Origin: Treponema sp.
Lineage (GTDB): Bacteria; Spirochaetota; Spirochaetia; Treponematales; Treponemataceae
Length of the DNA stretch: 58,271 nucleotides
Reading direction: 5' to 3'
Assembly (NCBI GenBank): GCA_016290335.1
Contig: JAEETM010000016.1
Location: forward strand, 1-58,271
Under the pieces are notes generated by a model. That model worked only from the letters and a program-made list of their open reading frames with translations. It was not told the DNA's origin and did not search any database. The translations under genes were made by a program, and so were the position numbers. How positions within the stretch are numbered: the stretch's first letter is position 1; each line of letters starts with the position of its first letter. Shown piece by piece: positions 35,222-45,200 of the stretch.

Positions 35222-35350
35222 AGAAATACACAAATTATGGGGTAAAAATCTTGAAGAATTACATAAAATGAGGGGTTAAAATCTTGAAGAATTACACAAA
35301 TCGTGTTATTGTAATATTGAAGAATTACATATTTTCTGAGGTGAAAGATT
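35218..35350 (+). repeat. Four-copy direct repeat with exact 33-base period
   Basis: The unit TTGAAGAATTACACAAAT (first copy TTGAAGAAATACACAAAT) starts at 35218, 35251, 35284 and 35317. Copies 1 and 2 also share the second half (GGGGT(A/T)AAAATC); copies 3 and 4 diverge there. The array ends at the start codon of the next gene (TTG at 35349). The period is close to three helical turns. The array may be an operator region for the ATPase gene. Confidence 0.8.
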
Positions 35351-36689
35351 GTATTTTAAAAGAAAAGCTTACGGTAGATTGTTAGAGTGGAAAGAAAACT
35401 ACTCAGATAAATATGCAGTCTTGCTGGAAGGAGCAAGACGTGTAGGAAAATCAACCATTGCAGAGCAGTTTGCCAGAAATGAATACAAGTCCTATATCAT
35501 GATTGATTTCTCAAAAGAAACAAAGGAAGTGCTTGCCTGTTTTGATGATATAAGTAATCTTGAAACTTTCTTTCTGAGACTGCAGACCTTAAAAAAAGTA
35601 GATTTGTATGAACATGAATCAGTTATAATTTTTGATGAAGTACAGCTTTTTCCAAAAGCACGGCAGGCTATAAAACATCTTGTAAAGGATGGCCGTTATC
35701 ACTTTATTGAAACCGGTTCACTAATTTCTATTAAAAAGAATGTTAAGGATATTTTGATTCCGTCAGAAGAAATGAAGATTCCGATTTATCCGATGGACTA
35801 TGAAGAATTCTGCGATGCAACAAATAATAATTATTCGATTCTGGAAAAGGTATATCAGAATAAAAAAAGCATAGGGCAGCAGGTTAACCGAAAACTTATG
35901 AGGGACCTTCGCATTTACATGGCGGTAGGGGGAATGCCACAGGCAGTGGAAGCGTATATAAACGGTGGTAACTTTGCGGTTATTGACCAGATAAAACGAC
36001 AGATTATAAATCTTTATGAAGGCGATTTTAAGAAGCTGGATCCTTCTGGAGAAATGTCTGCAATTTATCATGCAATACCATCACAGCTTTCAAAAGGAAT
36101 AAAACGATTCCGTCTTGCAAGTGCTACCGGGAGAAGAAGAACTTCTAAAACGGATAAACTGATATATGATTTGATTGATTCAAAAACTGTTTTGCCTTCG
36201 TATAATACAACGGACCCTGGAGTAAGTCTTTCACTATATAAAGATTTAGAAAGCTATAAACTGTATCTGGCAGATACCGGTCTTTTTGTAACTCTGATGT
36301 TCATAGACAGACCATCCGTAGAAAATGAGATTTACGCAAAGCTTTTGTCAGACAAGCTTCCTGCAAATCTTGGATATCTGTATGAAAATCTTGTAGCCCA
36401 AATGATTACAGCTTCTGGAAGGGAACTTTACTATCATACCTGGAAAAAGCAGGGAAGTACTCATTATTATGAAATTGATTTTTTGATTTCTGATGGTTCA
36501 AAGGTATGTCCTATAGAAGTAAAATCTTCAGCTACAGGAAAGCATGAATCAATCACGGAGTTCAGCAAAAAGTACTCTAAGCATAAAAAAGCCTGCTACA
36601 TCATCTCTCAGAAAGACGTAGAAAAAAAAGATGATGTAAACTTTTTACCGGTTTATATGGTGCCGTTTCTGGTAGAGGAAAAAGTCTAG
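35349..36689 (+). CDS. AAA ATPase with DUF4143 nuclease-like domain
   Basis: The 446-residue protein has Walker A LEGARRVGKST at about 26-36 and Walker B VIIFDEVQLF near 95, then sensor ETGSLIS. The DUF4143 C-terminal half has YEIDFLISDG followed by CPIEVKSS, the D...ExK residues of a PD-(D/E)XK fold. The TTG start codon is supported by GAGGTG six bases before it and by the absence of any better start. Such single ATPase genes are numerous in gut bacteria; function unproven. The repeat array directly upstream is the only sign of regulation. It converges with clpP. Confidence 0.8.
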   Translation: MYFKRKAYGRLLEWKENYSDKYAVLLEGARRVGKSTIAEQFARNEYKSYIMIDFSKETKEVLACFDDISNLETFFLRLQTLKKVDLYEHESVIIFDEVQLFPKARQAIKHLVKDGRYHFIETGSLISIKKNVKDILIPSEEMKIPIYPMDYEEFCDATNNNYSILEKVYQNKKSIGQQVNRKLMRDLRIYMAVGGMPQAVEAYINGGNFAVIDQIKRQIINLYEGDFKKLDPSGEMSAIYHAIPSQLSKGIKRFRLASATGRRRTSKTDKLIYDLIDSKTVLPSYNTTDPGVSLSLYKDLESYKLYLADTGLFVTLMFIDRPSVENEIYAKLLSDKLPANLGYLYENLVAQMITASGRELYYHTWKKQGSTHYYEIDFLISDGSKVCPIEVKSSATGKHESITEFSKKYSKHKKACYIISQKDVEKKDDVNFLPVYMVPFLVEEKV

Positions 36690-36709
36690 TTTATGTCCTC
36701 TGTGTTTTA

Positions 36710-37267
36710 TCATTTATTGTTTAATACAGAATCTACAATTCCATATTCCATTGCTTCTGCTCCGTGGAGATAAAAGTTACGGTCAGTATCGCGGGTAATT
36801 TCTTCCAGGGATTTGTTACAGTTCTGGGCAAGAAGTGCATTTAATCTTTCTTTTGTGAGTTTCAATTCGGCAGCCTCAATTTCTACGTCGGACGACTGTC
36901 CCTTTGCTCCTCCAAGGGCTTGATGAATCATTACAGTTGCATTTGGAAGTACACTTCTTTTACCTTTTGTTCCACCACTTAACAAAACGGCACCCATGCT
37001 CATGGCTTTGCCTACACAAATGGTCCTGACATCGCTTTGAATATGCTGCAGGGTATCGTAAATTGCCAGTCCGGCTGTAACATCGCCGCCATAACTGTTT
37101 ATATAAAACTGAATGTCTTCGTGATTTTGTGCATCCAGATACAAAAGCTGAGCAACAATGCTTTCGGCCATATTTTCTTCAATATCGCCAAAACAATGGA
37201 TGATTCGACTGTTAAGATTTGCGGTCCAAATGTCTGTGTGGTCTGGTAAACGTGGTTCTATATACAT
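36710..37267 (-). CDS. clpP: ClpP-family protease paralogue with Asn in place of the catalytic Asp
   Basis: The 185-residue protein has ClpP length. Ser90 lies in GKAMSMGAVLL (usually QAASMGA) and His115 in MIHQALGG. Without any gap, the position of the catalytic Asp (last Asp of DTERD in E. coli) is Asn164 in RDTDRNFY. Listeria ClpP1 also has Asn there and depends on a partner ClpP2. It would form a tetradecameric protease with Clp ATPases. It is the second gene after a sigma factor, 45 bases downstream, with AAGGAG before the ATG. It is probably not the only ClpP of the cell. Confidence 0.88.
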   Translation of the reverse strand: MYIEPRLPDHTDIWTANLNSRIIHCFGDIEENMAESIVAQLLYLDAQNHEDIQFYINSYGGDVTAGLAIYDTLQHIQSDVRTICVGKAMSMGAVLLSGGTKGKRSVLPNATVMIHQALGGAKGQSSDVEIEAAELKLTKERLNALLAQNCNKSLEEITRDTDRNFYLHGAEAMEYGIVDSVLNNK

Positions 37268-37312
37268 ATTTTCTCCTTATATATGTTCTTTGTTATCTGC
37301 CTGAGAGCGGTT

Positions 37313-38134
37313 TTACGCCGCCATTCCGACCATGTTAGTTCTTAGCTTTTCAATAGCACGTTGTTTAATGTAGTAGATATATTGTTTTGATTCACCCAGC
37401 TTTTTGCCAATTTCGGCAAGAGAGTAGGTGTGCTTGTATTGCTGCAGGCCGTAAAGCATGCAGAGTATTTGTTTTTCAATAGGGGACAGCTTGTTTAAGT
37501 TTTTATAAAGCTGTTCCTTCTGGATTCTATAACAGGCAGTTTCTTCGGGGGTATAAGAATCTGTGTCTGGAATTAAAGAAAGCCTTGTTTCTCCATAAGA
37601 GCCGTCTATTGGATCATCAAGACTCAGGCAGGGAAGACTTTCTTCAAATACTTCGGTAATGAGCTTTTTATTATAGCCAGTCTTTGCAGAAAGCTTTGCG
37701 ATAAGTTCTTCCTGACTGCAGTCAGTATTTGTTTTTCTAAGGGTCTTATTGATTTTCAAAATTATTCTAAGGCGTTCTTCACTCTGACGCTGGGTGTAGC
37801 CGCTTTTGTTACATGAAGAAACAATTTCGTTCATGATGTACATATTGGCAAGAGTGATTACCTTATTACCCTTATTACAATCAAAGTGGTCAATTGCTTT
37901 TATAAGTCCAATTACAGCCTCTTCATTTACCTCCTCGTTTGAAAGGCCGTGTCCATAAAACTTTTTTGCGTAACTAAGCGCATAACGAATGTTTGCACGA
38001 ATTAAAGTTTCGCGTGCCTGTGCGTTACCCAACGAAGCCTGCTTTGCCAGTTTCAATTCTTCTTCTTTTGAAAGTGGCTCAATCGAAGCATCATAGAGCG
38101 ACATAGAATCACTCTTAAAAGTCTTGTTTGACAT
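37313..38134 (-). CDS. RNA polymerase sigma-70 family factor
   Basis: The 273-residue protein has a region 2 core at about residues 45-110 (LIRANIRYALSYAKKFYGHG, then EEAVIGLIKAIDHFDCNKGN), a region 3-like middle with LRIILKINKTLRKTN, and region 4 at about 210-265 (LSPIEKQILCMLYGL, then a helix-turn-helix with SLAEIGKKLGESKQYIYYIKQ). Region 1.1 is missing and region 2.4 is short, so it is an alternative sigma of the RpoH/RpoS or group 3 kind. Its promoter specificity is not predictable here. AAGGAGG lies before the ATG. It shares an operon with the ClpP paralogue. Confidence 0.88.
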   Translation of the reverse strand: MSNKTFKSDSMSLYDASIEPLSKEEELKLAKQASLGNAQARETLIRANIRYALSYAKKFYGHGLSNEEVNEEAVIGLIKAIDHFDCNKGNKVITLANMYIMNEIVSSCNKSGYTQRQSEERLRIILKINKTLRKTNTDCSQEELIAKLSAKTGYNKKLITEVFEESLPCLSLDDPIDGSYGETRLSLIPDTDSYTPEETACYRIQKEQLYKNLNKLSPIEKQILCMLYGLQQYKHTYSLAEIGKKLGESKQYIYYIKQRAIEKLRTNMVGMAA

Positions 38135-38572
38135 AATCCTCCTTAAAAGGTTAGAAAATTATCCCAATATATGGAATATACAGAAAAAAGAGAGAAGTTC
38201 AGATATCTAAGAAATTATTTGGTAAACTGTGTATTATTATGAATAATAATATCGGACAAAGTTGTTCCCAAAGCAAGGGAATGGGAGATATAAAAAGCAA
38301 TAGTGTTTTTTTGCATACAGTATAATATAGGTATAAAAGTTCGAATCGTCAAAGAAAAATTTGAAGAAAAATGAAAAATTTTTAGATTTTTTTTCGATTT
38401 TCCTAAAAAAATAATTGCAAAAAATACTTTTCATAGAATCATCATTTATGGTATATTTATTCTAATGAAATGAATAAATATGCAAATTGTGGTTCAGGTT
38501 TGCCGATTACTGGACTTCGGCTTGCAATCATTTTCCTGGCTGCCGTGCCTACCGCGGTAAGGAGTAAATAAA
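38135..38572 (+). other. Gene-free region between the sigma factor and gdhA
   Basis: The 438-base gap holds the divergent promoters of the sigma factor and gdhA. The gdhA side has a possible TATATT near 38453 and a leader of about 110 bases with the palindrome TACCGCGGTA just before the Shine-Dalgarno sequence AAGGAG. No riboswitch class is recognised. Short frames in the A+T-rich middle (for example 38237-38434) do not look like genes. Confidence 0.45.
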
Positions 38573-39931
38573 ATGAAAAATGCTTACGTGAATCGTGTAT
38601 GGGAAGAAGTAAAGGCAAAGAACGCCAATGAACCTGAGTTTTTGCAGGCTGTAGAAGAAGTTCTTACAACATTGGATCCTGTAGTTGCTAAAATGCCGGA
38701 ACTTGAACCAAACGCAATTTTGGAACGCCTGGTTGAACCAGAGCGCGTTATTCAGTTCAGAGTACCTTGGATGGACGACAAAGGAAAGTATCATGTAAAC
38801 CGCGGTTTCCGTGTTCAGTACAACAGTGCAATCGGACCTTACAAAGGAGGTCTTCGTTTTTCTAAAGAAGTAAATCTTTCTGTACTTAAGTTCTTAGGAT
38901 TTGAGCAGGTTCTTAAAAACTCTCTTACAACACTTCCTATGGGCGGTGGAAAGGGTGGTTCAGACTTTGATCCACACGGAAAATCAGACAAAGAAGTTAT
39001 GCGCTTCTGCCAGAGCTTTATGACAGAGCTTTATCGCCACATTGGTCCAGATACAGATGTTCCAGCTGGTGACAAAAACGTAGGTGGACGCGAAATTGGA
39101 TATTTGTTCGGACAGTACAAGAGAATCCGTGATGAATATACAGGCGTTTTGACAGGTAAGGGACTTACATTCGGTGGTTCTTTGATTCGTACAGAAGCTA
39201 CTGGTTATGGTCTTATTTACTTTGCTCAGGAAATGCTCAAGAAAGTTGGTGATGATTTCAAAGGTAAGGTTTGCTCTGTTTCTGGTTCTGGAAACGTTGC
39301 TCAGTATGCTGCTGAAAAGCTTATCCAGCTTGGTGCAAAGGTTGTTACACTTTCTGACTCTGACGGATATATCTACGATGAAGAAGGTATTACACAGAAG
39401 AAGCTTGACTGGGTTAAGAAGCTCAAGTGCGAAAAACGCGGTCGTATTTCTGAATATGTTAAGAAGTTCCCTAACGCAAAATACTATGCTGGAAAGAAGG
39501 TTTGGGAAGTTAAAGTTGACTGTGCATTCCCATGTGCAACACAGAACGAGTTGCTCGGTGAAGATGCAGATAAGCTCTTGAAGAATGGTGTAAAGCTTGT
39601 TGCTGAAGGTGCTAACATGCCATCTAACATTGACGCTGTAAACAAGTTCCTTGCTGCAAAGATTTTGTACGCTCCTGGAAAAGCTTCTAACGCTGGTGGT
39701 GTTGCAACATCTGGCCTTGAAATGAGCCAGAACTCAGAAAGACTTTCATGGTCTGCAGAAGAAGTTGACGAAAAGCTTCACCAGATTATGATTAACATTC
39801 ACGACAATGCTTACAACACTGCTGTTAAGTTTGGTGCAAAAGAAGGCAACTGGGTTAACTATGTGGCTGGAGCTAATATCGCTGGTTTTGTTAAAGTTGC
39901 AAATGCTATGGTTGCACAGGGATTGGTATAA
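38573..39931 (+). CDS. gdhA: NADP-type glutamate dehydrogenase
   Basis: The 452-residue protein is a full-length hexameric-type glutamate dehydrogenase. LPMGGGKGGSDFDP near residue 122 holds the catalytic Lys, VPAGDKNVGGREIG is the substrate loop, and VSGSGNVAQYAAEKL is the dinucleotide-binding Rossmann motif near 238. It makes glutamate from 2-oxoglutarate and ammonia. Codon use is strongly biased and regular, as for highly expressed genes. A good Shine-Dalgarno sequence (AAGGAG) and a strong terminator frame it as a single-gene unit. Confidence 0.97.
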   Translation: MKNAYVNRVWEEVKAKNANEPEFLQAVEEVLTTLDPVVAKMPELEPNAILERLVEPERVIQFRVPWMDDKGKYHVNRGFRVQYNSAIGPYKGGLRFSKEVNLSVLKFLGFEQVLKNSLTTLPMGGGKGGSDFDPHGKSDKEVMRFCQSFMTELYRHIGPDTDVPAGDKNVGGREIGYLFGQYKRIRDEYTGVLTGKGLTFGGSLIRTEATGYGLIYFAQEMLKKVGDDFKGKVCSVSGSGNVAQYAAEKLIQLGAKVVTLSDSDGYIYDEEGITQKKLDWVKKLKCEKRGRISEYVKKFPNAKYYAGKKVWEVKVDCAFPCATQNELLGEDADKLLKNGVKLVAEGANMPSNIDAVNKFLAAKILYAPGKASNAGGVATSGLEMSQNSERLSWSAEEVDEKLHQIMINIHDNAYNTAVKFGAKEGNWVNYVAGANIAGFVKVANAMVAQGLV

Positions 39932-39976
39932 TCTGTTTTCAGACTGACAGGCTAGCGTCTGTAGTTTAATTCATAA

Positions 39977-40005
39977 AGAGAGTCCGATTTGGGCTCTCTT
40001 TTTTT
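39977..40005 (+). terminator. gdhA terminator
   Basis: AGAGAGTCC (39977-39985) pairs with GGGCTCTCT (39991-39999), with a GATTT loop and a T-run to 40005. It also faces the end of the convergent thioesterase gene. Confidence 0.88.
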
Positions 40006-40039
40006 ATTACATTTTTTTGTATTTTTTACATACCTTTCT

Positions 40040-40801
40040 TTAATAATACAACTCTGCTTCAAAGCTGGAAGCATCACCAATAAGTCCCTGCACGGAGTAT
40101 TTGTTTTGAGCTGCATCATATTTTGCTTTTATTTCGAGTTCTTCGCCAAGATGGGCTTCCCGTGAATAATTGAGTCGTAAATCTTTAACAGGCTTTTTCT
40201 GGAAGTCGGCAGGAAGGTTATCGATTACAAAGTTGATGTATTTTGAGTTATTTGTGTGCCCGTTTGCATCCAGCTCGGAAAAGACAATTTTATGCTTTGC
40301 AATAGTTTCCATATCTTCAGGGAGAAGGATTTTTCCGGGCTTAATTCCTTCAAAATCTGTAACCAGAGTAGGAGAGGGTCTAAGAGTAAAAGCCTTTGCA
40401 GGGAGGATTTTGTGATTGTTGACATCAAAAACTACCCATTGGGTTTGGGCCTTGATTAATGGGGTGTTAGTCTGAGCATCCAGGATTTCAAAATTACGAG
40501 TTGCAAAAGGACCTTGTGGTGCAGACTCCCAAGTTCTTAGTCTGATTGTCTGTTCGTAAACTGGCATTTTTTCTACATGAAAGGAGATTCGGGATACAAT
40601 AAAAGCAACCCCTTTTTCCTGCAGAAAGTCCCAGGACATGCCACGGCGGGCAAAATCCTCTCCGGCATTATCGGAAGTAAAACGTAAAATCTCAGCCCAG
40701 GTCATAATTTTGTCTGGAGTACACTGGGAAAAATCTATTTTCATCTCTCTAAAAAAAGTAAAATCGTCATTGTGCCATTGCTTAAAAATCAGTTCGTTCA
40801 T
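40040..40801 (-). CDS. Acyl-ACP thioesterase
   Basis: The 253-residue protein matches the bacterial FatA/FatB-like acyl-ACP thioesterase family of two hot-dog domains. The second domain carries DANGHTNNSKYINF near residue 180 with the catalytic Asn and His, and the first has TWAEILRFTSDNAGE and RLRTWESAP. It releases free fatty acids from acyl carrier protein. AGGA before the ATG is the ribosome binding site. No fatty acid genes are near. Confidence 0.88.
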   Translation of the reverse strand: MNELIFKQWHNDDFTFFREMKIDFSQCTPDKIMTWAEILRFTSDNAGEDFARRGMSWDFLQEKGVAFIVSRISFHVEKMPVYEQTIRLRTWESAPQGPFATRNFEILDAQTNTPLIKAQTQWVVFDVNNHKILPAKAFTLRPSPTLVTDFEGIKPGKILLPEDMETIAKHKIVFSELDANGHTNNSKYINFVIDNLPADFQKKPVKDLRLNYSREAHLGEELEIKAKYDAAQNKYSVQGLIGDASSFEAELYY

Positions 40802-40881
40802 TTTTTCCTCACATTGCAGTATTGTATTTGTTTAGGGAAAATAATTCAACTATAAATTGTAGGTTTGTTTTTTTAGTAATA

Positions 40882-40911
40882 TTGCTCCATTGTTGGACTT
40901 TGTGGTATTCT
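40882..40911 (+). promoter_or_regulatory. Promoter of the anion permease gene, leaderless
   Basis: TTGCTC (40882-40887), an 18-base spacer and TATTCT (40906-40911), then seven bases to the ATG at 40919. No Shine-Dalgarno sequence is present. Confidence 0.5.
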
Positions 40912-40918
40912 TTGGATT

Positions 40919-42157
40919 ATGAAAAAAATTGGAAAGTTGATTGGGGATTTTATAAAGAAGGAACCGGTGCTTTTTGCGGCGATTTTGCTGGCGCTGCTTT
41001 CTGTTTGCATTATTCGACCAGCTCCGGAGCTTTGTCTGCAGGCAATCGATTTTCGTACTCTTGCAATCCTTTTTTCGTTGATGATTGTGATTAAGGCTTT
41101 TCAGAGTCAGAACTTTCTGGATTTTATTGCTTCGCGCCTTTTGCGGCTTTGCAAGACCCGCCGTGCCCTTTATTTTTTGCTGACTTTTTTAGTTTTTTTT
41201 ACTTCTATGTTTGTAACGAATGATGTTGCGCTTCTTACCTTTGTGCCAATTTCGCTTTTGATTTTTAAGAGAATAAAGCTTTCTTCTTTGCGGCTGATTG
41301 TGCTGGAAACTCTTGCGGCAAATCTGGGCTCTTGTTTTACGCCAATGGGGAATCCTCAAAATCTGTTTTTATTTTCTTATTACGGCTTTAGTGCGCTTGA
41401 GTTTTTTGCGCTCACAGCCAGGATTGCAATTCCATCTCTTTTTATTCTTGTGTTTATCATCCTTATTTTGACGCGAAAAAAAATTGCCGAGCATGGTGGT
41501 TATGAAGAAGTCCATGAGCTTACAGGAAATCTTTTGCAGACTCAGCGTTCTTTTGTAAAGGTGGATTTCCGCACCTTTTTTTATGCTGTTGATTTTGTAG
41601 TTTGCCTGCTGACGGTTTTTCATGTAGTGAATTATCTTATTATGCTGGGACTGACAATTGTTATAATGCTTGCCTGCAATTTTAGACTTTTTAAAAAGGT
41701 TGATTACAGTCTGCTTTTAACCTTTGTTGGCTTTTTTATTTTTACAAAAACTCTTTCAACAGTGCCAGCCTTTTCTAATTTTGTTCAGTCACTTTTATCT
41801 AGTCCGCTAAAAACTTATCTTACAGGAATTGCGGCCAGTCAGGTTATAAGTAATGTTCCGGCAGCTCTTTTGTTGAGCGGCTTTACACAGAATGGTGCAA
41901 TGCTGCTGCTGGGTGTAAATGTTGGTGGCTTAGGTACGCTGATTGCTTCTATGGCAAGTGTGATTTCGTTTAAGTTGTATAGTGCGAATCAGAACAATGA
42001 TGCGGAAGGCACGGCGGGCACGGAAGCTTCAGAGAACACTGTAAAGGAGGGCGCAGCGAAAGATGCTGCACCTAAGCGTGAGAGTTATTTTGCGGTGTTT
42101 ACGATTTACAACGTGATATTGCTCGCAATTTTGGGCGTAGTGGTTTATTTGATTTAA
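40919..42157 (+). CDS. SLC13/ArsB-like anion permease
   Basis: The 412-residue protein has 10-12 predicted membrane helices. Conserved features of the citrate/ArsB permease clan are MFVTNDVALLTFVPISL near residue 99, LETLAANLGSCFTPMGNPQN near 127, and SQVISNVPAALLLSGFT near 305, the two inverted repeat loops. The substrate (a dicarboxylate, citrate or other oxyanion) cannot be read. A hydrophilic Glu/Ala-rich insertion (DAEGTAGTEASENTVKEGAA) precedes the last helix, unusual for the family and possibly of slippage origin. Confidence 0.82.
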   Translation: MKKIGKLIGDFIKKEPVLFAAILLALLSVCIIRPAPELCLQAIDFRTLAILFSLMIVIKAFQSQNFLDFIASRLLRLCKTRRALYFLLTFLVFFTSMFVTNDVALLTFVPISLLIFKRIKLSSLRLIVLETLAANLGSCFTPMGNPQNLFLFSYYGFSALEFFALTARIAIPSLFILVFIILILTRKKIAEHGGYEEVHELTGNLLQTQRSFVKVDFRTFFYAVDFVVCLLTVFHVVNYLIMLGLTIVIMLACNFRLFKKVDYSLLLTFVGFFIFTKTLSTVPAFSNFVQSLLSSPLKTYLTGIAASQVISNVPAALLLSGFTQNGAMLLLGVNVGGLGTLIASMASVISFKLYSANQNNDAEGTAGTEASENTVKEGAAKDAAPKRESYFAVFTIYNVILLAILGVVVYLI

Positions 42158-42162
42158 AACGA

Positions 42163-42190
42163 GATTGCCGGAGCGAGTCCGGCAATGACA
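42163..42190. repeat. Dispersed palindromic repeat, copy 2
   Basis: GATTG-CCGGAGCGAGTCCGG-CAATGACA, five bases after the permease stop codon. The inverted arms are ATTGCCGGA and TCCGGCAAT. It has the same orientation as the copy at 45268-45295 and is the reverse of that at 24893-24920. Confidence 0.75.
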
Positions 42191-42206
42191 GGTATTCAGG
42201 GCAGAC

Positions 42207-45200
42207 TTATTTTTTGAAGCGGAACCACGCGAAGTCGAAGTTGCAGCCGGGGAGGAAAACGAAGCTGACTTTTTTCTTTCCTGTGACTGGAGAGAGTGTA
42301 AAAGTCTTTTCTTCATAATCACTGTTAGTTCGGGCAAACTCGATTACGTGAGTTGTGGAGCTGCCGTCGTCATCAAAAAGCTTAAGGTTGATTGTGTTGT
42401 TGTCGGTGTTGGATTTTCCGCAGATGGTGAGCTTGGAGGCTGAGTCTGTGCCAAAATCCATATTTTCAAAATCTAAGTTGACGTTGTTGCCGATTCCTTC
42501 TACAGCGGTGGCGGTTTTAGTGAAAGTGTCACCGATAATTACGCTGGCATCAAGGGCGCGGAGTTTGGCAAAGGCTTTTGGGGTCTGATCAAAATAAAAG
42601 CCCTTGAACTCGTGTTCGTGTAGAAGAACAATTGCGATTGTGTGAACGCCAAAAAGACGGTGGCTTAGAGTGAATGTATTTTCGGAGAAGGTGTTGTAAA
42701 TTGATTCATGCTTGTAAGTAAAGCGGCCAAGACATTCGCCCTTGCTAGGATTTCCATCCCAGACTTCAATTGGAAGCTCAGTTTCAAAGCTGAAGATTGG
42801 AAGATGAATTGTGTCTGCTCCATCAGTGCCAAAATCAACCTTGTCAAAGCTTATCCAGGTAGGACCAACGCCACGGTTTGCAATTCCGCTTTCGAGGCTT
42901 ACTCTTGGTTTGGCTTTACTTTCATCATAAGCGGTAAAGCGGCAGGCTTCTATGAGCTTATATGGATTAAGCTTTGGATTTCCGATTCCTTCTACGGTAA
43001 AGTTCAAATCACTTATAACTTCATCAAGCTGGGAAGTATTTTTGGCAGTACAGCGCAGAATACATTCGCCATCGCCCAAAGCTTTAATTTCGGCAGATTC
43101 GATTCCAGTGCCAGTACCGATTTTGTTACAGACTTCGATATTATCGCTGCTAACACATTCTTTAAGAACAGGATTCCAGAGGATTTCTTTGTTAGTTGCA
43201 TTTTCGGGGAGAACTTTTGCAGCCACGTGGATTTGTGTATTTTCTTTGTTGAGGATAAGGCCTTTTGAAGAAGCTTTGTTTTCTGTTGCAGTTGTTTGCT
43301 TTGCGGTTATTTCAATCTTTCTTGTTGGAATAAAAGTCATTACTGGTTTTACTGCAAGATAAGGGGCAACCTGTTTCCATTCTTTTCCATCATATTTGAG
43401 GGAGACTGTTGGTAAGCCTTCGCTGGCAGCGGTGATAACAAAAGATGGAAGTCCCTGTTTGCCGTGTTTTTTCACCTGGATTACAGCGAGTAGACGGTTG
43501 GCAAAAAGCTTTCTTGTGTGGGAGTTTCCGCCTTCATTTTTGTATTCTTCATAATCAGTGGAATCGCCGTTATCCATGCCTAATAAGGTTGCATCGCCGG
43601 TTACGTTGAAGGTGATGTAGTTACGGGCATTTTCTACAAGGATGCCGTTTTTGTCGGCCAGCATTAAATCAATAAAGAGAAGATCACCGAGCTGTGTTGT
43701 GTTAGAATCGGCTAACTTGAACTCTTCGGGAATCATAAATATTTGCGTTGGATCACCAAAAGAACTTTTTGTGTCGCTTGCAATTTCGTTTCCATCATCA
43801 TCATAAGCAAGTGCTTTGATTTCGCCCTTATGATATTCAAGCTGCCACTGACCAAAAGGTTTTAGACCGTGTGTGTGATCAATGCTCTGGCGGCCAAGAG
43901 AAGTTCCGTTGAAGAAAAGTTCAACGCTGTTGCAGTTAGTGTAGGCTTTTACGTCAATCAGCTGGCCCTCGTTCCAATCCCAGTAGGGCAGGAGGTGAAC
44001 AAAAGGTTCAGCTTTTTCTGCCCACTCAGATTTATATAGAAAGAAAGTGTCTTTTGGGAAACCGGCGGTATCAATCTGACCAAAGTAGGAGTTCTTGCTG
44101 TGATAGGGAGTTGGTTCGCCGATGTAGTCCCAGCCAGTCCAGATGAATTGTCCGGCACTAAAAGGACAGTCGCGGTCGTTGGAAATAACGGTTTGGGTGT
44201 TTGCGCAGCCCCAGGTTGTAGTGCAGTTGCCGAGAGTTGAACACTGGCCATCGCTGAAGGTTACCAGCTTGAGGCTGTCTGGGAAATGATAGATTCCGCG
44301 GCTTTGAACGGTTGAGCTCGTTTCGGAACCATAGATTTTCCAGTTCGGATATTTTGTGTGGTGTTCGTCGTAAAGACGTTCAAGATAATTGTAGCCCACT
44401 GTATCTATATGCTTTGCACATTCCTGAGCGCCATCGGTCATCATATAATTAGATGCGATTGTGATTTGTGCGTTTTTGCATGGATCATTTTCTTCAACTA
44501 CTTTGTAAAGTTTTTTAGTAATTTCAAGTCCGTTGCCAATATGGGTGTCGTAGATTTCGTTGCCGATTGACCACATAATCAGGCAGGGATGATTTCTATC
44601 CTTACGTACCCAGCTTGCAGCATCACGCTCATACCAGTCGTTAAAGTAATTGCCATAATCAAAAGGAGTTTTTGGCTTTTCCCACATGTCGAAGGCTTCA
44701 TCATCAACAAGAATACCAAGCTCGTCGCAGAGGTCCATCCAGGCTTTTGGCGGAGGGTTGTGTGAACAGCGAACAGCATTAACTCCCATCTCCTTTAGTT
44801 TGAGGAACTGGCGCTTGAGTGCATTTTTATTGAAAGCAGAACCAAGACAGCCCTGGTCGTGATGGTGACAGGCACCCTTGATTTTTACGTGGCGTCCGTT
44901 TAAGAAAAAGCCTTTGTCTGAGGTAAAGCTTGCAGTTTTAAAACCGCAGTTTTGAGAGTAAGAATCCAGAACCTTGCCTTGAGAGTCGAGAAGCTCGGTG
45001 GTGGCGGTGTAAAGATATGGATCATAAATATCCCAGAGATGAGGATTCTGGATTTCAAAAGTTTCGGTTGCGCGGAAGAGCTTCTGGTTTTGCAAAGCAG
45101 GGACAGTCCTCTGGAGCTGGGCGGTTTCCTGTGGAGAAAGCGGTGCCGGAGTTGCAGGGGTAGTTGATTGATAAAGTTGCTTTCCTTGTGGATTGGTGAT

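Noticed and set aside
35218..35350. Possible mini CRISPR array
   Set aside because: Spacers are 15 bases, two of them nearly identical, and no cas gene is near; it is a tandem direct repeat.
38460..38572. Riboswitch in the gdhA leader
   Set aside because: Only a short palindrome is seen; no known aptamer core could be recognised.
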